A stretch of 64,000 nucleotides of DNA from Corynebacterium atypicum (GCF_000732945.1 NZ_CP008944.1:652553-716552), one strand, 5' to 3'; shown: positions 41,772 to 51,491, numbered from the stretch's first letter. Numbers and translations are program-made. Notes: generated from the sequence alone by a model not told the origin.

Positions 41772-43571
41772 ATGAACCAGCAGTCCCCACGAAGGCGGAG
41801 GAACGCGGCGCCGCCGGGCCGCGGCACAGCGGCGCCGCGGCGGCGTCCGCGGACTCAGTCGCCCCGCAGCCAGGCGCAGGTAAGCAACCGCCCTCCACGG
41901 GCGGGCCGTGACTCACTGCAGGTGCCAGCCGCCGCGCGCGCAGAGGCTGCCACGGCGGCTTCGAAGCAATCGTCGCAACGCCTCCCCGGCTGGGGAGACC
42001 GGATGCGTCGACGCTTGCCGGTGGTGGTCTTGCCGCACTTGGTGGTGGTTCTCGGTTTCCTCGTCGCCTGTATAACTGCGGCGCTAGTGACGTCCCAGCC
42101 GATGTCGTTCGTCCCCGGCGGCGTGGCGGTTGCGTGGTTGGTGCTCAACGCTTCGCCGGTGGTGGTCGGCGGCGTGGAGATAGGGGTGCTGCCGTTGATG
42201 CTGCCACTGCTGTTCGGCTGGGCGATCTCGCGGCGCGTGTACCGCGCGATCAAAGTGCGGGTGAGCTTAGCCGATCTGGTTGTGCTCAGCGTCGGAGCGT
42301 TGGTGGTCCCGGCCTTGTTCAGCGTGCTGGCGGTCGGGCTGCTTGCGGTCTCGCCGGAGGAACTTGCGCTGAGCGCGCCTTCTGTGTTGGAGGCGGTAGC
42401 CAAGACGCTGGCGGTTCATGCCGCGGCGTTTGTGATCGGGATGCGCCGCCGTCTCTGGTTGGCCCTCGCGCGTCGTTTCGGCGTTCCGGAGTGGCTGGTC
42501 GATGCAGCGCGTACGGCCTGGCATTTCATGGTGCTCATCGCGATTACCGGCTTGGCCCTGTGGGCGCTCGGGGCGGCGGTGCACTATGCGGAGGTCGCAC
42601 GGATTTTTCAGACGGCAACGGGGCCTGGGGAAGTGGCGTTGATCGTCGTGATGACCCTTCTCTACCTGCCGAATGCCGCGATTTACGGGGCTGCCATGCT
42701 CCTAGGTGCAGAGGTGCATGCCGGCCTGGCCTCGCTTTCGTTATTCTCCGTGCACTGGGTGGCGCTGCCCCCGCTGCCTATTTTTGCCGCAGCACCGGCG
42801 ACCATGCCAGCGTGGGCAATGGCTGCACTCGTGTTGCCCGCCGGCGCGGGTGCGTGGCTGGCCATTCGGCACCGTCCCGACCTGAAGCAGGCGGCGGCGA
42901 GCGCGGTTTTTGCCGGCGCGTTTGTCGCGATGTGCTGTTTTCTCGCCAGCGGAAACTTGGGCGTTTATGGGCATACGGGCACGATGTCCTGGCTAGCGGG
43001 TTTGCTGGCAGTGGTGTGGCTGGGCGTCGTCGGCGTGGTTGCCGCTGGGTTGCGCTGGCTTAAAGCGCGTCGTGCCCCGGGTCAATTTCAGGCGGGCGGA
43101 AAACCCGCGGAGCAGGAGGGGATCCAGGAGGAGGGCGAAAAAGCCACGGCTGGCGGCGAAGGCACTCGCACCGCAGGAGCCGAAGAGCCGGTAGAAGAAC
43201 CTGAGGCGACGGCCTCCGAGAGCGACGGCGAGCAGGCGGGAGGCGGCGACGACCAACAGCCGGGCAGCGGCGCAGAAACCCGTGCCGAGGCCGAAAAGCC
43301 GCAGGGGTTTGATGGGGCACAGCCAGAACCAGTTGACGAGGACGCCGCCTCTATCCCTTGGGTGGAGCCAGCAGAAGATCTGCAACTGCACCACGAGGAA
43401 GTAAGCCTCGGCTACGAGGAGATCGCCGCCGATCTTGAAGACGTGCCCGCAGCTGGGCCCAAGCACGCCGCCGATGAGGCAGAGGGCCAGCAACACGAGG
43501 CGCCCCCGCGTGAGAACGAGGGCAAGGACGCCCCCGACGCCTCTGTCGAAGACGGCCGAAACCGCAGCTAG
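41772..43571 (+). CDS. DUF6350/PerM-like integral membrane protein
   Basis: About 599 residues from ATG 41772, which has AGGAGAG just upstream. A basic disordered N-terminus (about 1-75) precedes nine to ten hydrophobic helices (about 80-440), then an acidic C-terminal tail of about 150 residues rich in Glu/Ala/Gly. The membrane part resembles the actinobacterial DUF6350 family that includes mycobacterial PerM (Rv0955), which supports cell division during stress. Neighbouring position between an M23 peptidase and purN matches other corynebacteria. The tail is much more acidic than the membrane domain and probably extends into the cytoplasm. Confidence 0.8.
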   Translation: MNQQSPRRRRNAAPPGRGTAAPRRRPRTQSPRSQAQVSNRPPRAGRDSLQVPAAARAEAATAASKQSSQRLPGWGDRMRRRLPVVVLPHLVVVLGFLVACITAALVTSQPMSFVPGGVAVAWLVLNASPVVVGGVEIGVLPLMLPLLFGWAISRRVYRAIKVRVSLADLVVLSVGALVVPALFSVLAVGLLAVSPEELALSAPSVLEAVAKTLAVHAAAFVIGMRRRLWLALARRFGVPEWLVDAARTAWHFMVLIAITGLALWALGAAVHYAEVARIFQTATGPGEVALIVVMTLLYLPNAAIYGAAMLLGAEVHAGLASLSLFSVHWVALPPLPIFAAAPATMPAWAMAALVLPAGAGAWLAIRHRPDLKQAAASAVFAGAFVAMCCFLASGNLGVYGHTGTMSWLAGLLAVVWLGVVGVVAAGLRWLKARRAPGQFQAGGKPAEQEGIQEEGEKATAGGEGTRTAGAEEPVEEPEATASESDGEQAGGGDDQQPGSGAETRAEAEKPQGFDGAQPEPVDEDAASIPWVEPAEDLQLHHEEVSLGYEEIAADLEDVPAAGPKHAADEAEGQQHEAPPRENEGKDAPDASVEDGRNRS

Positions 43572-43725
43572 CGGCTTTCCAGCTTCCGGCACTCCGCTCG
43601 AGGCCCGCCGAGCACGCAGCGGAGACCAGTAGGCATGTGCGCACGGGCCTTCGCGTTCCACAGTGCCACCCCTGTTTGCCGGTGGCCTTGTGGATTACCC
43701 GCTAGAGATGTCTAAGCTGTGACGC

Positions 43726-44358
43726 GTGACATTAACGGAGCCGCCAGCCCAAGCACATCAACCTGCCGGAGCTGCCCAACCGGCTGGGGTGCCGTTGCGG
43801 ATCGTTGTGCTCGTCTCCGGTAGCGGGACGTTGCTACAGGCGCTCATCAACGCCGCAGGGAAGGCCTTCACGATAGCCAAGGTTGTCGCCGACAAGCCCT
43901 GCCCGGCGCTCCAGCGGGCGGCGCGCGCGGGGATTGAGGCCGAAGTAGTGGCCCTCGGCGAGGACCGTGGGGTGTGGAACCGCCGGCTGGCTGCCGCCGT
44001 GGGTAGTGCCGCCCCGGAGCTCGTCGTCTCTGCGGGGTTCATGAAGATCCTGGGGCCGGAGTTTTTACGCCAGTTCCCACAGCGCATCATCAACACGCAC
44101 CCGGCGCTACTGCCGTCCTTTCCGGGGGCCCACGCGGTGCGAGACGCGCTGGCCTACGGGGTGAAGGTCAGCGGCTCGACGGTGCATTTCGTTGACGAGG
44201 GGGTAGATACCGGGCCGATCATCGCGCAGCAGCCCGTCGCGGTCCGTGAGGGGGACACCGAGGAGGAGCTGCACGAGCGCATCAAAGTCGTCGAGCGCGA
44301 GCTCATCGTCAGCGTCCTCGAGACCTTGCGCGATAAGGTTCGGGCGCGCCCCGACTGA
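43726..44358 (+). CDS. purN: Phosphoribosylglycinamide formyltransferase
   Basis: Transfers a formyl group from 10-formyl-THF to GAR in purine synthesis. 210 residues. Motifs: [13 protein letters not shown] (phosphate loop), [12 protein letters not shown], the catalytic [40 protein letters not shown] 43726 gives about 20 extra residues before the conserved start; another GTG at 43789 is possible. It precedes purH by about 60 bases, forming the purNH operon. Confidence 0.94.
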   Translation: MTLTEPPAQAHQPAGAAQPAGVPLRIVVLVSGSGTLLQALINAAGKAFTIAKVVADKPCPALQRAARAGIEAEVVALGEDRGVWNRRLAAAVGSAAPELVVSAGFMKILGPEFLRQFPQRIINTHPALLPSFPGAHAVRDALAYGVKVSGSTVHFVDEGVDTGPIIAQQPVAVREGDTEEELHERIKVVERELIVSVLETLRDKVRARPD

Positions 44359-44420
44359 GCTCGCCGGTAGGCGGGCGCTACCGGAGTTTAAAGCAACCAA
44401 CAAGAGAGATGAGCTGTAGC

Positions 44421-46055
44421 ATGGCTAAGGACCGTATCCACATCAACCGGGCACTGATCAGCGTCTTTGAAAAAACCGGCCTGGAAGAGCTGGCCCGCGG
44501 GCTGGTCGAAGCGGGCGTTGAGATCGTCTCCACCGGGTCCACCGCAGGCGTCATTGAGGCCGCCGGCCTGCCCGTGACCCACGTCGAGGAACTCACGGGA
44601 TTCCCGGAGTGCCTGGAGGGCCGGGTGAAAACCTTGCACCCGCGGGTGCACGCGGGAATACTCGCCGATACCCGCAAGCCGGAGCACCTAAACCAGCTCG
44701 CCGAACTGGGCATCGAGCCGTTCCAGCTGGTGGTAGTGAACCTGTACCCCTTCGCGCAGACCGTAGCCTCGGGGGCGGGTTTCGACGAGTGCGTAGAAAA
44801 GATCGACATCGGCGGGCCCTCCATGGTCCGCGCGGCCGCGAAGAACCACGCCTCGGTGGCCGTCGTTGTCGACCCCGCTAAGTATCAGGACGCCGTTGCG
44901 GCCGCCCAGGCAGGCGGGTTCAGCCTGGCAGAGCGCGCCGGGTTGGCCGCAGAGGCGTTCCAGCACACCGCCGAGTACGACGCGGCGGTGGCGCAGTGGT
45001 TCTCCGAGCACACCGCCGAGCACGCCGATACGGCGGGCAAGGGCGAGGGCGAGGCCGATTCGGCGGACTCGGCCGCCGCCAGCGCTGCCTTCCCGGCCTG
45101 GCGCGGGGAGACCTTTCGGCTCGTGCACGCGCTCAGGTACGGGGAAAACCCACACCAAAAGGCAGCCCTTTACGCTGACTCCACCGGCGGTGGCCTGGCT
45201 GGCGCGAAGCAGTACCACGGCAAGGCCATGAGCTACAACAACTACCAGGATGCCGACGCCGCCTGGCGGGCCGCCTGGGACCACGAGCAGCCCTGCGTGG
45301 CCATCGTGAAGCACGCGAACCCCTGCGGCATCGCCGTATCCGAGCACTCGATCGCCGAGGCGCACCGCAAAGCGCACGCGTGCGACCCGATGAGCGCCTA
45401 CGGAGGGGTGATCGCGGCCAATCGCGAGGTGTCCACGGAGATGGCCGAGCAGATCAAGCCCATCTTCACCGAGGTTGTCGTCGCACCGGGCTTCTCCGAA
45501 GACGCCCGCCGGATCCTGGAGACCAAGAAGAACCTGCGCATCGTGCAGGCCGCGCCGCCGCGCCGCGGCGGGCTTGACGTCAAGCACATCGCCGGCGGGA
45601 TCCTGGTCCAGGATCGCGACTCGGTGGATGCCCCGGGCGACGATCCGAGCAACTGGCAGCTCGCCGCAGGCGAACCCGCAGACGAGGAGACCCTGGCTGA
45701 CCTCGCCTTTGCCTGGCGTAGCGTGCGCGCGGTCAAGTCCAACGCGATCCTTATCGCAACGGACCAAGCGACCGTCGGCGCGGGAATGGGGCAGGTCAAC
45801 CGCGTGGATTCGGCCAAGCTGGCCGTGGAACGGGCGAACACGCTCGCCGGCGAGGATAACGAGCGCGCGCGGGGCGCGGTGGCGGCATCGGACGCGTTCT
45901 TCCCCTTCGCCGACGGCTTCGAGGTGCTTGCGCGCGCAGGCGTCAAGGCCGTTGTGCAGCCGGGCGGCTCGATTCGCGACGCCGAGGTGGTCGCCGCCGC
46001 AGAAAAGGCGGGCGTGACGATGTACTTCACCGGCGAGCGCCATTTCGCCCACTAG
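44421..46055 (+). CDS. purH: Bifunctional AICAR transformylase/IMP cyclohydrolase
   Basis: Catalyses the last two steps of IMP synthesis. 544 residues. The IMP cyclohydrolase domain (about 1-200) shows [46 protein letters not shown] and [17 protein letters not shown]. The AICAR transformylase domain shows [42 protein letters not shown] and [13 protein letters not shown] disordered acidic insert (about 205-225) joins the domains. ATG 44421 fits family alignment; ATG 44409 adds four residues. Confidence 0.96.
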   Translation: MAKDRIHINRALISVFEKTGLEELARGLVEAGVEIVSTGSTAGVIEAAGLPVTHVEELTGFPECLEGRVKTLHPRVHAGILADTRKPEHLNQLAELGIEPFQLVVVNLYPFAQTVASGAGFDECVEKIDIGGPSMVRAAAKNHASVAVVVDPAKYQDAVAAAQAGGFSLAERAGLAAEAFQHTAEYDAAVAQWFSEHTAEHADTAGKGEGEADSADSAAASAAFPAWRGETFRLVHALRYGENPHQKAALYADSTGGGLAGAKQYHGKAMSYNNYQDADAAWRAAWDHEQPCVAIVKHANPCGIAVSEHSIAEAHRKAHACDPMSAYGGVIAANREVSTEMAEQIKPIFTEVVVAPGFSEDARRILETKKNLRIVQAAPPRRGGLDVKHIAGGILVQDRDSVDAPGDDPSNWQLAAGEPADEETLADLAFAWRSVRAVKSNAILIATDQATVGAGMGQVNRVDSAKLAVERANTLAGEDNERARGAVAASDAFFPFADGFEVLARAGVKAVVQPGGSIRDAEVVAAAEKAGVTMYFTGERHFAH

Positions 46056-46109
46056 GCTCGCTCCGCGCACTGGAAGCAGGGCACCCCGCGGCACCCCGCC
46101 GCTGTCCGG

Positions 46110-46762
46110 CTAGCTGGGCCCGCCGGAGCTGCATACCAGCTCCATGGTGCGGGCCGCCCGGTCTTCCGGTAGCGCGACGTGCAGGACGTCTAACGCGGCG
46201 TCGGCAAGCGTAATCGCCTGCTGCGGTAGCTCTTGGTGCCGGTGTTGTCGCGCATTTCGATGGCGCACATGGCGAGGTGAAAAGGCAGGCCGAGGCGCGG
46301 ATCCTCGGCGCCGACGAGCTCCGCCGCCAGCTCCCGGAAGGACGCGGCGAGCTGCGCGCGTTGGGCGTGGCACTCGCTGAATTCGGGCGAGCTGGCCACC
46401 GGCAGTTGGTAGAGCCTGCCGACATTCCAGTGGCTGGCCAAAAGCAAGTGGGCCTCGGTGGCCACCATGGCCCACAGGCGCATGGAGGCCGGCTCGTCGC
46501 TGTGCCCCAAGTTCACCGCCAGCTTCACCGAGGGCTCGATCGTAGACTTCAACAGAGTCAGAAAAATTTCCGTCTTGGACGGGAAATGGTAATACAGCGA
46601 GGCCTGACGGATCCCCACGGCATCGGCAATTTGGTGGGTGGACGTGGTGGCAAAGCCCTGTCGCGTGAACAGCTCGCTGGCCGCGTCAAGGATCTCCTCG
46701 CGCGCCGTTGCGCCGCGCCTGCGCGGACGCTGCTTCCGAGGCCGCCCAACCTGACCTGCCAC
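46110..46762 (-). pseudogene. amtR: TetR-type nitrogen regulator AmtR with C-terminal frameshift
   Basis: Master repressor of nitrogen control in C. glutamicum. The N-terminus from GTG 46762 (AAGGAG upstream) reads VAGQVGRPRKQRPRRRG, then the recognition helices TRQGFATTSTHQIADAVGIRQASLYYHFPSKTEIF, nearly identical to known AmtR. The frame runs to LPFHLAMCAIEMRDNTGTK and then shifts near 46230; as read, it ends with 13 unrelated residues at 46190. One added base gives KELPQQAITLADAALDVLHVALPEDR, matching the AmtR C-terminus, ending at 46110. The lost part is in the dimer/ligand-binding domain. A real frameshift could derepress nitrogen genes; a sequencing error is equally possible. Confidence 0.85.
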
Positions 46763-46904
46763 CTTAGAAAACTCCTTGTACGCTCGTTCTTGAACCGACC
46801 GCTCGTTGACCTCGCTGCCGCAGCCGGCCCAATTGCTTCGAGCATACGCCGCTTGAACGCAATGCCTAAAGAAAATGTCGGGCGCTCGGCAGGATACCGC
46901 CAGT

Positions 46905-47846
46905 TTATCCGTCGCTGCTGATAGCGCTTGTGCGCGAGCGCAACGCGTCGATGCACGCCGCCAGGCTGCGCGCCGCGGCCCCGTAGGCGCTGCGCTGGGT
47001 AGCGGGTAAATGCGCCAGGGTAGCGGGGTGATCGGCGACGCGCTCCACCCAGCGCTGGAGGCGGATCCGCACTCCGGTGCGCCAGATCCGCTCGAGCTCC
47101 TCGGCCTCGTCCACGTGCAGCACGCCGCGCTGCGCGGCCGACGACAGACGAGCCAGGGTCCCTCGGACGGGACAGCCGGCAAGGCTTGCGGCCCACCGAG
47201 CGATGGCAGCGACGGGCTCAACCAGGTCGTCCTCGACGTGGACGCGCTGTGCCGTGTCCGGTAGCCCCTGGTGGGTGCGCACCACCGGCGGTCGCGCCTC
47301 GAGCACCAGGCGGAAGAGGAGGCCAGAGGCGTGCGCAGGAAGATTCTGGGCGATCCCGGGCCGGTACGCGGCCAGGAAGGCGAGCTGGTCCACCAGATCC
47401 GCGGCTTTCTGCGCGTCGTCCCCGCTCAACACGGCATCGAGGTGTGCGCAAAGATCGGCCCCGGGGATACGCTGGGCTTCGACGGGGCTCAGGTGGCCCG
47501 CCTGGATCATCGCTTCGAAGCGCTGGGAAAAGCTGGGATCGGCGGCGACGCTCTCATCGTCTAACCATTGCGACCAGCCGAGCGGAGAGCCGGGGAGCAA
47601 CTCGAGCCGGGCCAGCGCGCCGGCCGGGATGATCCTCCTGGAGGAAGGCCGCGCGGCGCAGGCAGGGCTATCAAAAACACCGCAGATAACCCGCGAGTAC
47701 CAGGCGATGAGCTCCGCCTCGTCGGTGGAGTGCTCAACGGCGTTGCGCAGCAACTCCTGGGTCTCAACAAGGATGCCCGTGGCCTGGGCGAGCGAGGTGC
47801 AATGCCGGGCGAGGTCCTCGAGCTCGCGAAGCGAGGGATGCAACAT
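46905..47846 (-). CDS. DUF294-like (putative nucleotidyltransferase substrate-binding) protein
   Basis: A 313-residue, mostly helical protein. The C-terminal half (about 165-300), with VDEAEELERIWRTGVRIRLQRWVERV followed by LPATQRSAYGAAARSLAACIDAL, resembles the substrate-binding domain of DUF294/GlnD-related nucleotidyltransferases. The central ARLELLPGSPLGWSQWL sits where the nucleotidyltransferase GSxGRxE signature would be but lacks it, so catalysis is doubtful. It lies directly upstream of amtR, the nitrogen regulator, on the same strand, which is suggestive given that GlnD-type proteins sense nitrogen. Function remains inferred. Confidence 0.6.
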   Translation of the reverse strand: MLHPSLRELEDLARHCTSLAQATGILVETQELLRNAVEHSTDEAELIAWYSRVICGVFDSPACAARPSSRRIIPAGALARLELLPGSPLGWSQWLDDESVAADPSFSQRFEAMIQAGHLSPVEAQRIPGADLCAHLDAVLSGDDAQKAADLVDQLAFLAAYRPGIAQNLPAHASGLLFRLVLEARPPVVRTHQGLPDTAQRVHVEDDLVEPVAAIARWAASLAGCPVRGTLARLSSAAQRGVLHVDEAEELERIWRTGVRIRLQRWVERVADHPATLAHLPATQRSAYGAAARSLAACIDALRSRTSAISSDG

Positions 47847-47943
47847 TGGCGGCTAGCTTTCCGGTTGAGCAGAAATGGATTCGATAGCTGAGTCTAACCG
47901 GTGCGCTCCAAGGCACCCGGCGGGGTCAGGAAAGCTGGGCGGC

Positions 47944-47989
47944 ATAAGAAAGACCGCCCGACGGGATCAATTGGTCCGGTCGAGCGGTC
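47944..47989 (-). terminator. Intrinsic terminator of the rpmB-rpsR operon
   Basis: On the minus strand a long stem GACCGCTCGAC.../...GTCGGGCGGTC with one bulge and a loop around AATTGAT is followed by TTTCTT. It lies about 90 bases after the rpsR stop. Confidence 0.85.
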
Positions 47990-48075
47990 AGGGTGGCCGT
48001 CACCGATGCGCTAAGAGCCAGCGGCTTCGGCCGCTGTTGCACTCTAAAGCGTCCGGCTGAACGTTAACTGGCTGG

Positions 48076-48324
48076 TTAGCGGCTAGTGAACGGCAGGAGC
48101 GCCATCTCGCGGGCGTTCTTGATCGCAGCGGCGACCTCGCGCTGCTGCTTCGGGGTCAACCCGGTGACGCGCCGCGAGCGGATCTTGTGCCGATCCGAGA
48201 TGAACTGGCGCAGAGTCTGCGTGTCCTTGTAGTCCACCTTCTCGATGCCCGCGGCCTTCAGCGGGTTCTTCTTGTTGCGGCGGCTCTGCTCGACGCGGTC
48301 GCGCTTAGGGCTGTTGCGCTTCAT
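48076..48324 (-). CDS. rpsR: 30S ribosomal protein S18
   Basis: 82 residues; binds the platform of the small subunit with S6. [28 protein letters not shown] is the S18 signature. The N-terminus ([10 protein letters not shown]) has no CxxC, so this is a zinc-free type. Start at ATG 48324 after GAGGGAG. Last gene of the operon rpmB-rpmG-rpsN-rpsR. Confidence 0.96.
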   Translation of the reverse strand: MKRNSPKRDRVEQSRRNKKNPLKAAGIEKVDYKDTQTLRQFISDRHKIRSRRVTGLTPKQQREVAAAIKNAREMALLPFTSR

Positions 48325-48340
48325 GCTTGAAAACTCCCTC

Positions 48341-48646
48341 TCACCAGCTCGACTTACGGACACCGGGCAGCTCACCGCGGTGGGCCATCTCGCGCATGCG
48401 GACACGCGACAGGCCGAAGCGGCGCAGGTAGCCGCGGGGGCGGCCATCGTGCGAGTCGCGGTTGCGCACCCGTACCGGGGAGGCGTCGCGCGGCTGGCGG
48501 TTCAGCTCGAACTGCGCCTCGAGGCGCTCCCCGTCGGGGGTGTTGGGGTTCTTGATGATCTTCTTGAGCTCAGCGCGGCGCTCCGCGTAGCGGGCGACGA
48601 TTTCCTTGCGCTGCTCGTTCTTGGCGATCTTGGACTTCTTAGCCAT
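48341..48646 (-). CDS. rpsN: 30S ribosomal protein S14 (zinc-free long form)
   Basis: 101 residues, the long S14 lacking the CxxC...CxxC zinc motif of the short form; [33 protein letters not shown] is the conserved C-terminus. Follows rpmG with three bases between the genes and precedes rpsR. Confidence 0.96.
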   Translation of the reverse strand: MAKKSKIAKNEQRKEIVARYAERRAELKKIIKNPNTPDGERLEAQFELNRQPRDASPVRVRNRDSHDGRPRGYLRRFGLSRVRMREMAHRGELPGVRKSSW

Positions 48647-48649
48647 GAA

Positions 48650-48814
48650 TTATCGCTCCTCGCGGAACTCGACGTGCTTGCGGACTACCGGGTCGTACTT
48701 CTTCAGCGTGATGCGATCCGGGTTGTTGCGCTTATTCTTCCGGGTCACGTAGGTGTAACCGGTGCCCGCGGTCGACTTCAGCTTGATGATCGGGCGGATG
48801 TCATTGCGTGCCAT
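48650..48814 (-). CDS. rpmG: 50S ribosomal protein L33 (zinc-free form)
   Basis: 54 residues beginning [17 protein letters not shown] and ending in [27 protein letters not shown] is typical of L33. All four zinc cysteines of the C+ form are absent. It lies between rpmB and rpsN with three-base gaps on each side, so translation is coupled. Confidence 0.95.
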   Translation of the reverse strand: MARNDIRPIIKLKSTAGTGYTYVTRKNKRNNPDRITLKKYDPVVRKHVEFREER

Positions 48815-48817
48815 AGG

Positions 48818-49054
48818 TTAGATCTTCTCCCCACGTGCTCGGATCTTCGCGACGACGGACTCAATGCCGTCCCGGTCGATGATCTTGAGGCCCTTGGTGG
48901 ACACGTTCAACGTGATAGTCCGGCCCTCCGAGGGCAGGTAGAACCGACGGCGCTGGATGTTGGGGTTCCAACGACGCGACGTGCGGCGGTGTGAGTGCGA
49001 GACCTGCTTGCCAAACTGTGGCTTGCGTCCCGTGACCTGGCAAATAGCCGACAT
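48818..49054 (-). CDS. rpmB: 50S ribosomal protein L28
   Basis: 78 residues, [25 protein letters not shown]...; binds 23S rRNA on the large subunit. Only one Cys is present, so it cannot form the zinc knuckle of C+ L28. It is the first gene of the operon. The ATG follows TAGGAGAAAG. Upstream is a leader of about 150 bases with a terminator-like hairpin. Confidence 0.95.
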   Translation of the reverse strand: MSAICQVTGRKPQFGKQVSHSHRRTSRRWNPNIQRRRFYLPSEGRTITLNVSTKGLKIIDRDGIESVVAKIRARGEKI

Positions 49055-49237
49055 GGGTTAGTACTTTCTCCTAGCCGCCCACGTCGATGTGCTCACTGCG
49101 CCGCACCTGTGAAAAAGGCTCCGAGAGGCGGCTCGGAGCGGTGTCGGGGCGCAGTCAAGCCCAGTCAACGGGGCGTAGACGTTTATTTTCGACAACAGCA
49201 AGGGGGCAGTATACACGGATCGATCGCGCGGGCCTAA
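49055..49237 (-). promoter_or_regulatory. rpmB operon promoter and leader with terminator-like hairpin
   Basis: Minus strand. A -10 TATACT (49213-49208) has a weak -35 TTAGGC about 18 bases upstream. The transcript would begin near 49201 and run about 147 bases to the rpmB ATG. Within it GCTCCGAG/CTCGGAGC (49139-49118) forms an 8-bp hairpin followed at once by CTTTTTC, the pattern of an intrinsic terminator, before the coding sequence. ACTGCGCC (49155-49148) can also pair with GGCGCAGT (49102-49095) around it. This suggests transcription attenuation of the ribosomal-protein operon. Confidence 0.5.
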
Positions 49238-49456
49238 TCTCGCTGGCGTTTCCCCCGAGTAGGCCGCCGATTTCGGCTCGGCGATCTTACCGTGTACAGT
49301 GTCTAAAGTTCGTCGAAGCCCAACTCAGGCACGATCCTGCCCGGCGTGGTGCGTGTGCGCACGCGCCAGGGCGTGGTCCTAAGAATATGAGGGATTGCAC
49401 GCCCGCCACGTGGGGCGGGAACCGACCTGAAGTGTCAACCCTGAGGGAATCGTTTA
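49238..49456. other. Upstream region of rpmE2
   Basis: No gene seen. It holds a hairpin with CCCGCC/GGCGGG stems around ACGTGG near 49401-49420 in the presumed rpmE2 leader, and TA-rich patches near 49286-49310 and 49380-49390 that could be promoters. I looked for a Zur-type AT-rich palindrome and found none. Confidence 0.35.
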
Positions 49457-49732
49457 ATGAAGAAAGATATCCACCCCGACTACCACTTGGTGGTCTTCCG
49501 CGATGCCGGCACCGGCAAGCAGTTTCTGACGCGCTCGACGGCCACGAGCAAGCGCACCGTCGAGTGGGAGGATGGCAACGAGTACCCGCTCATCGTCGCC
49601 GACGTGACCTCCGACTCGCACCCGCTGTGGACCGGCGCGCAGAACCTGATGGATACCGCCGGCCGCGTCGAGAAGTTCCAGAAGCGTTTCGGTGGGATGG
49701 CTCGCCGCAAGAAGCGCACCCAGGCTAAGTAA
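49457..49732 (+). CDS. rpmE2: 50S ribosomal protein L31 type B
   Basis: 91 residues. [28 protein letters not shown] and [25 protein letters not shown] identify type B L31, which lacks the zinc CxxC of type A. It is divergent from the rpmB operon and followed 19 bases later by rpmF. Confidence 0.95.
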   Translation: MKKDIHPDYHLVVFRDAGTGKQFLTRSTATSKRTVEWEDGNEYPLIVADVTSDSHPLWTGAQNLMDTAGRVEKFQKRFGGMARRKKRTQAK

Positions 49733-49751
49733 GTAAGGAGGGAAAGAGGCA

Positions 49752-49925
49752 ATGGCAACCCCGAAGTTCCGCAAGTCCCGTGCGAACACCCGCATGCGCC
49801 GTTCGCAGTGGAAGGCCGACAACGTCGCCCTCCAGGAAGTACGCATTGACGGTCAGACCGTGCGCATCCCGCGCCGGTTGGTCAAGGCAGCTCAGCTTGG
49901 CCTCGTCGACGTCGAGGAGTTCTAA
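49752..49925 (+). CDS. rpmF: 50S ribosomal protein L32 (zinc-free form)
   Basis: 57 residues: [20 protein letters not shown] at the N-terminus and VDVEEF at the end. The shared L32 N-terminal block is present, but the later CxxC pairs are missing. AAGGAGGGAAAG lies upstream. Cotranscribed with rpmE2 and ended by a strong terminator. Confidence 0.93.
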   Translation: MATPKFRKSRANTRMRRSQWKADNVALQEVRIDGQTVRIPRRLVKAAQLGLVDVEEF

Positions 49926-49948
49926 CTCGACTCGTTACGTCACTTAAT

Positions 49949-49995
49949 CCGCGCCGCGCGGGCCCTCTAGATAGGGGGCCGGGCGGCGCGTTTTG
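49949..49995 (+). terminator. Intrinsic terminator of rpmE2-rpmF
   Basis: Long GC-rich stem CGCGCCGC...GGGCCCTC / GGGGGCC...GCGGCGCG with a TAGATA loop, followed by TTTTG. 24 bases after rpmF. Confidence 0.9.
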
Positions 49996-50129
49996 TTATC
50001 ACCGCACCCTAGCCGTGAGGTTCTGAAATCGTCACGAGGCTTTTAGGATCAATTGGACGGGCCGTTAGTCAGGCGTCCTAGGCAATTCATTGTGCAGTTA
50101 GCAGACATTTTTCAGCACAACGCGTAAGA

Positions 50130-51491
50130 ATGGCAGACATGGAAAATAACGCACCCAGCACACCCGAAGGTCCGCATACGCCCGGAGGTCCAGCGTGCGG
50201 CTACAGCGGCTGGGGTCGTGCCCCTCGAACCGCATCGGAGGAGTTTGGCACGCACCGGGCTGATGGTCCGCTTTCCGGCGACCACGCGCAGGGCGGGTTA
50301 GCGGGCCAGGGCGCCGAGACTTTTGGTGCCGGCGGAACAGACGATGTGGAGCCTGCCGGCGCGGAACGGCCAGACAGGCCGGAAAAGAAGCGCGGCGGGC
50401 GCACGCTTGGCCTAGGCAGCGCTATCGCCGGTGGGCTGGTGATCGCTCTTGTGGCCGGCGGGGTAGGGGGTTACTTTGGCAGCCAAATATCCAGTTCGAG
50501 TACCACCGTGAGCTCTTTGGACAGGCCCCCGGTATCTGCGGATAGCGCCGGCGGCGATCGGCCAGATAGCACCGCAGTAGAAAAGGTGGCCGCCAGCGTG
50601 TTGCCGGCGGTGGTCTCGATCCAGGTGGTCACCCCTAACGGCGGGGGCGAGGGATCGGGCTCGATCATCTCTTCCGATGGCCTGGTCTTGACCAACGCCC
50701 ACGTGGCTGCTGACGGTGCCCGTCCGGGCGCGTACATGCAGGTTACGGTGAACAACGGGGAGAGCCACCCGGCGGAACTGGTCGCCGCGGACCCTGCGAC
50801 AGACATCGCGGTGGTGAAGATCCACGACGTCGAGGGGTTGCCCGTGATGGAATTCGGCGATTCCAACGAGCTGACCGTGGGGCAGCCGGTGGTGGCAGTG
50901 GGCTCGCCGCTGGGGCTTTCTTCGACGGTGACCTCGGGCATCGTTTCGGCGCTAAACCGCCCGGTGCGCGCTTCGGGCGGCGGCGAGGAGCACACGCTTA
51001 TCGACGCCGTGCAGACCGATGCCGCGATCAACCCCGGCAACTCCGGGGGGCCGCTGGTGGACCTCAATGGGCGTTTGATCGGGATGAATTCGGTAATCGC
51101 TTCGCTTTCTAGCGGCGGTTTGGGAGGCCAGCAGGCCGGATCGATCGGTCTTGGTTTTGCCATTCCCTCGAATTTTGCCCAGCGCGTGGCCCACCAGCTG
51201 GTGGAAAAGGGAGCGGCGAAGCAACCGATGCTCGGAGTGCAGGTGAAACCCGATCCCCGGATCAAGGGTGCGGTGGTAGCCGCGGTGCCCGATGGGCCGG
51301 CGAAGGACGCGGGCCTGAAGGAAGGCGAGGTGATTACGCGCGTCAATGACCGCGTAGTCGACTCCGCCGACGCCCTCATTGCCGCGGTGCGCACCCACGA
51401 TTTCGGGGAGACGGTGACCCTCGAGGTGACTGCCCCCGATGGCCACGAGCCGCGCCACGTTGAGGTCACTCTGACCGATGAGGAGGGCTAG
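50130..51491 (+). CDS. HtrA/DegP-like membrane serine protease with PDZ domain
   Basis: 453 residues. A long disordered cytoplasmic N-terminus (about 1-90) precedes one transmembrane helix (GSAIAGGLVIALVAGGVGGYFG), then an extracytoplasmic trypsin-like domain with the triad His in LTNAHVAA, Asp in DPATDIAVVKI and Ser in NPGNSGGPLVD, and a C-terminal PDZ domain (GAVVAAVPDGPAKDAGLKEGEVI). It degrades or refolds damaged envelope proteins. ATG 50130 or 50139 could be used. It has its own promoter region after the rpmF terminator. Confidence 0.92.
   Translation: MADMENNAPSTPEGPHTPGGPACGYSGWGRAPRTASEEFGTHRADGPLSGDHAQGGLAGQGAETFGAGGTDDVEPAGAERPDRPEKKRGGRTLGLGSAIAGGLVIALVAGGVGGYFGSQISSSSTTVSSLDRPPVSADSAGGDRPDSTAVEKVAASVLPAVVSIQVVTPNGGGEGSGSIISSDGLVLTNAHVAADGARPGAYMQVTVNNGESHPAELVAADPATDIAVVKIHDVEGLPVMEFGDSNELTVGQPVVAVGSPLGLSSTVTSGIVSALNRPVRASGGGEEHTLIDAVQTDAAINPGNSGGPLVDLNGRLIGMNSVIASLSSGGLGGQQAGSIGLGFAIPSNFAQRVAHQLVEKGAAKQPMLGVQVKPDPRIKGAVVAAVPDGPAKDAGLKEGEVITRVNDRVVDSADALIAAVRTHDFGETVTLEVTAPDGHEPRHVEVTLTDEEG

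Noticed and set aside
49055..49456. Zur operator controlling the zinc-free ribosomal proteins
   Set aside because: No AT-rich TGAAAAT-type palindrome is visible in the intergenic region.
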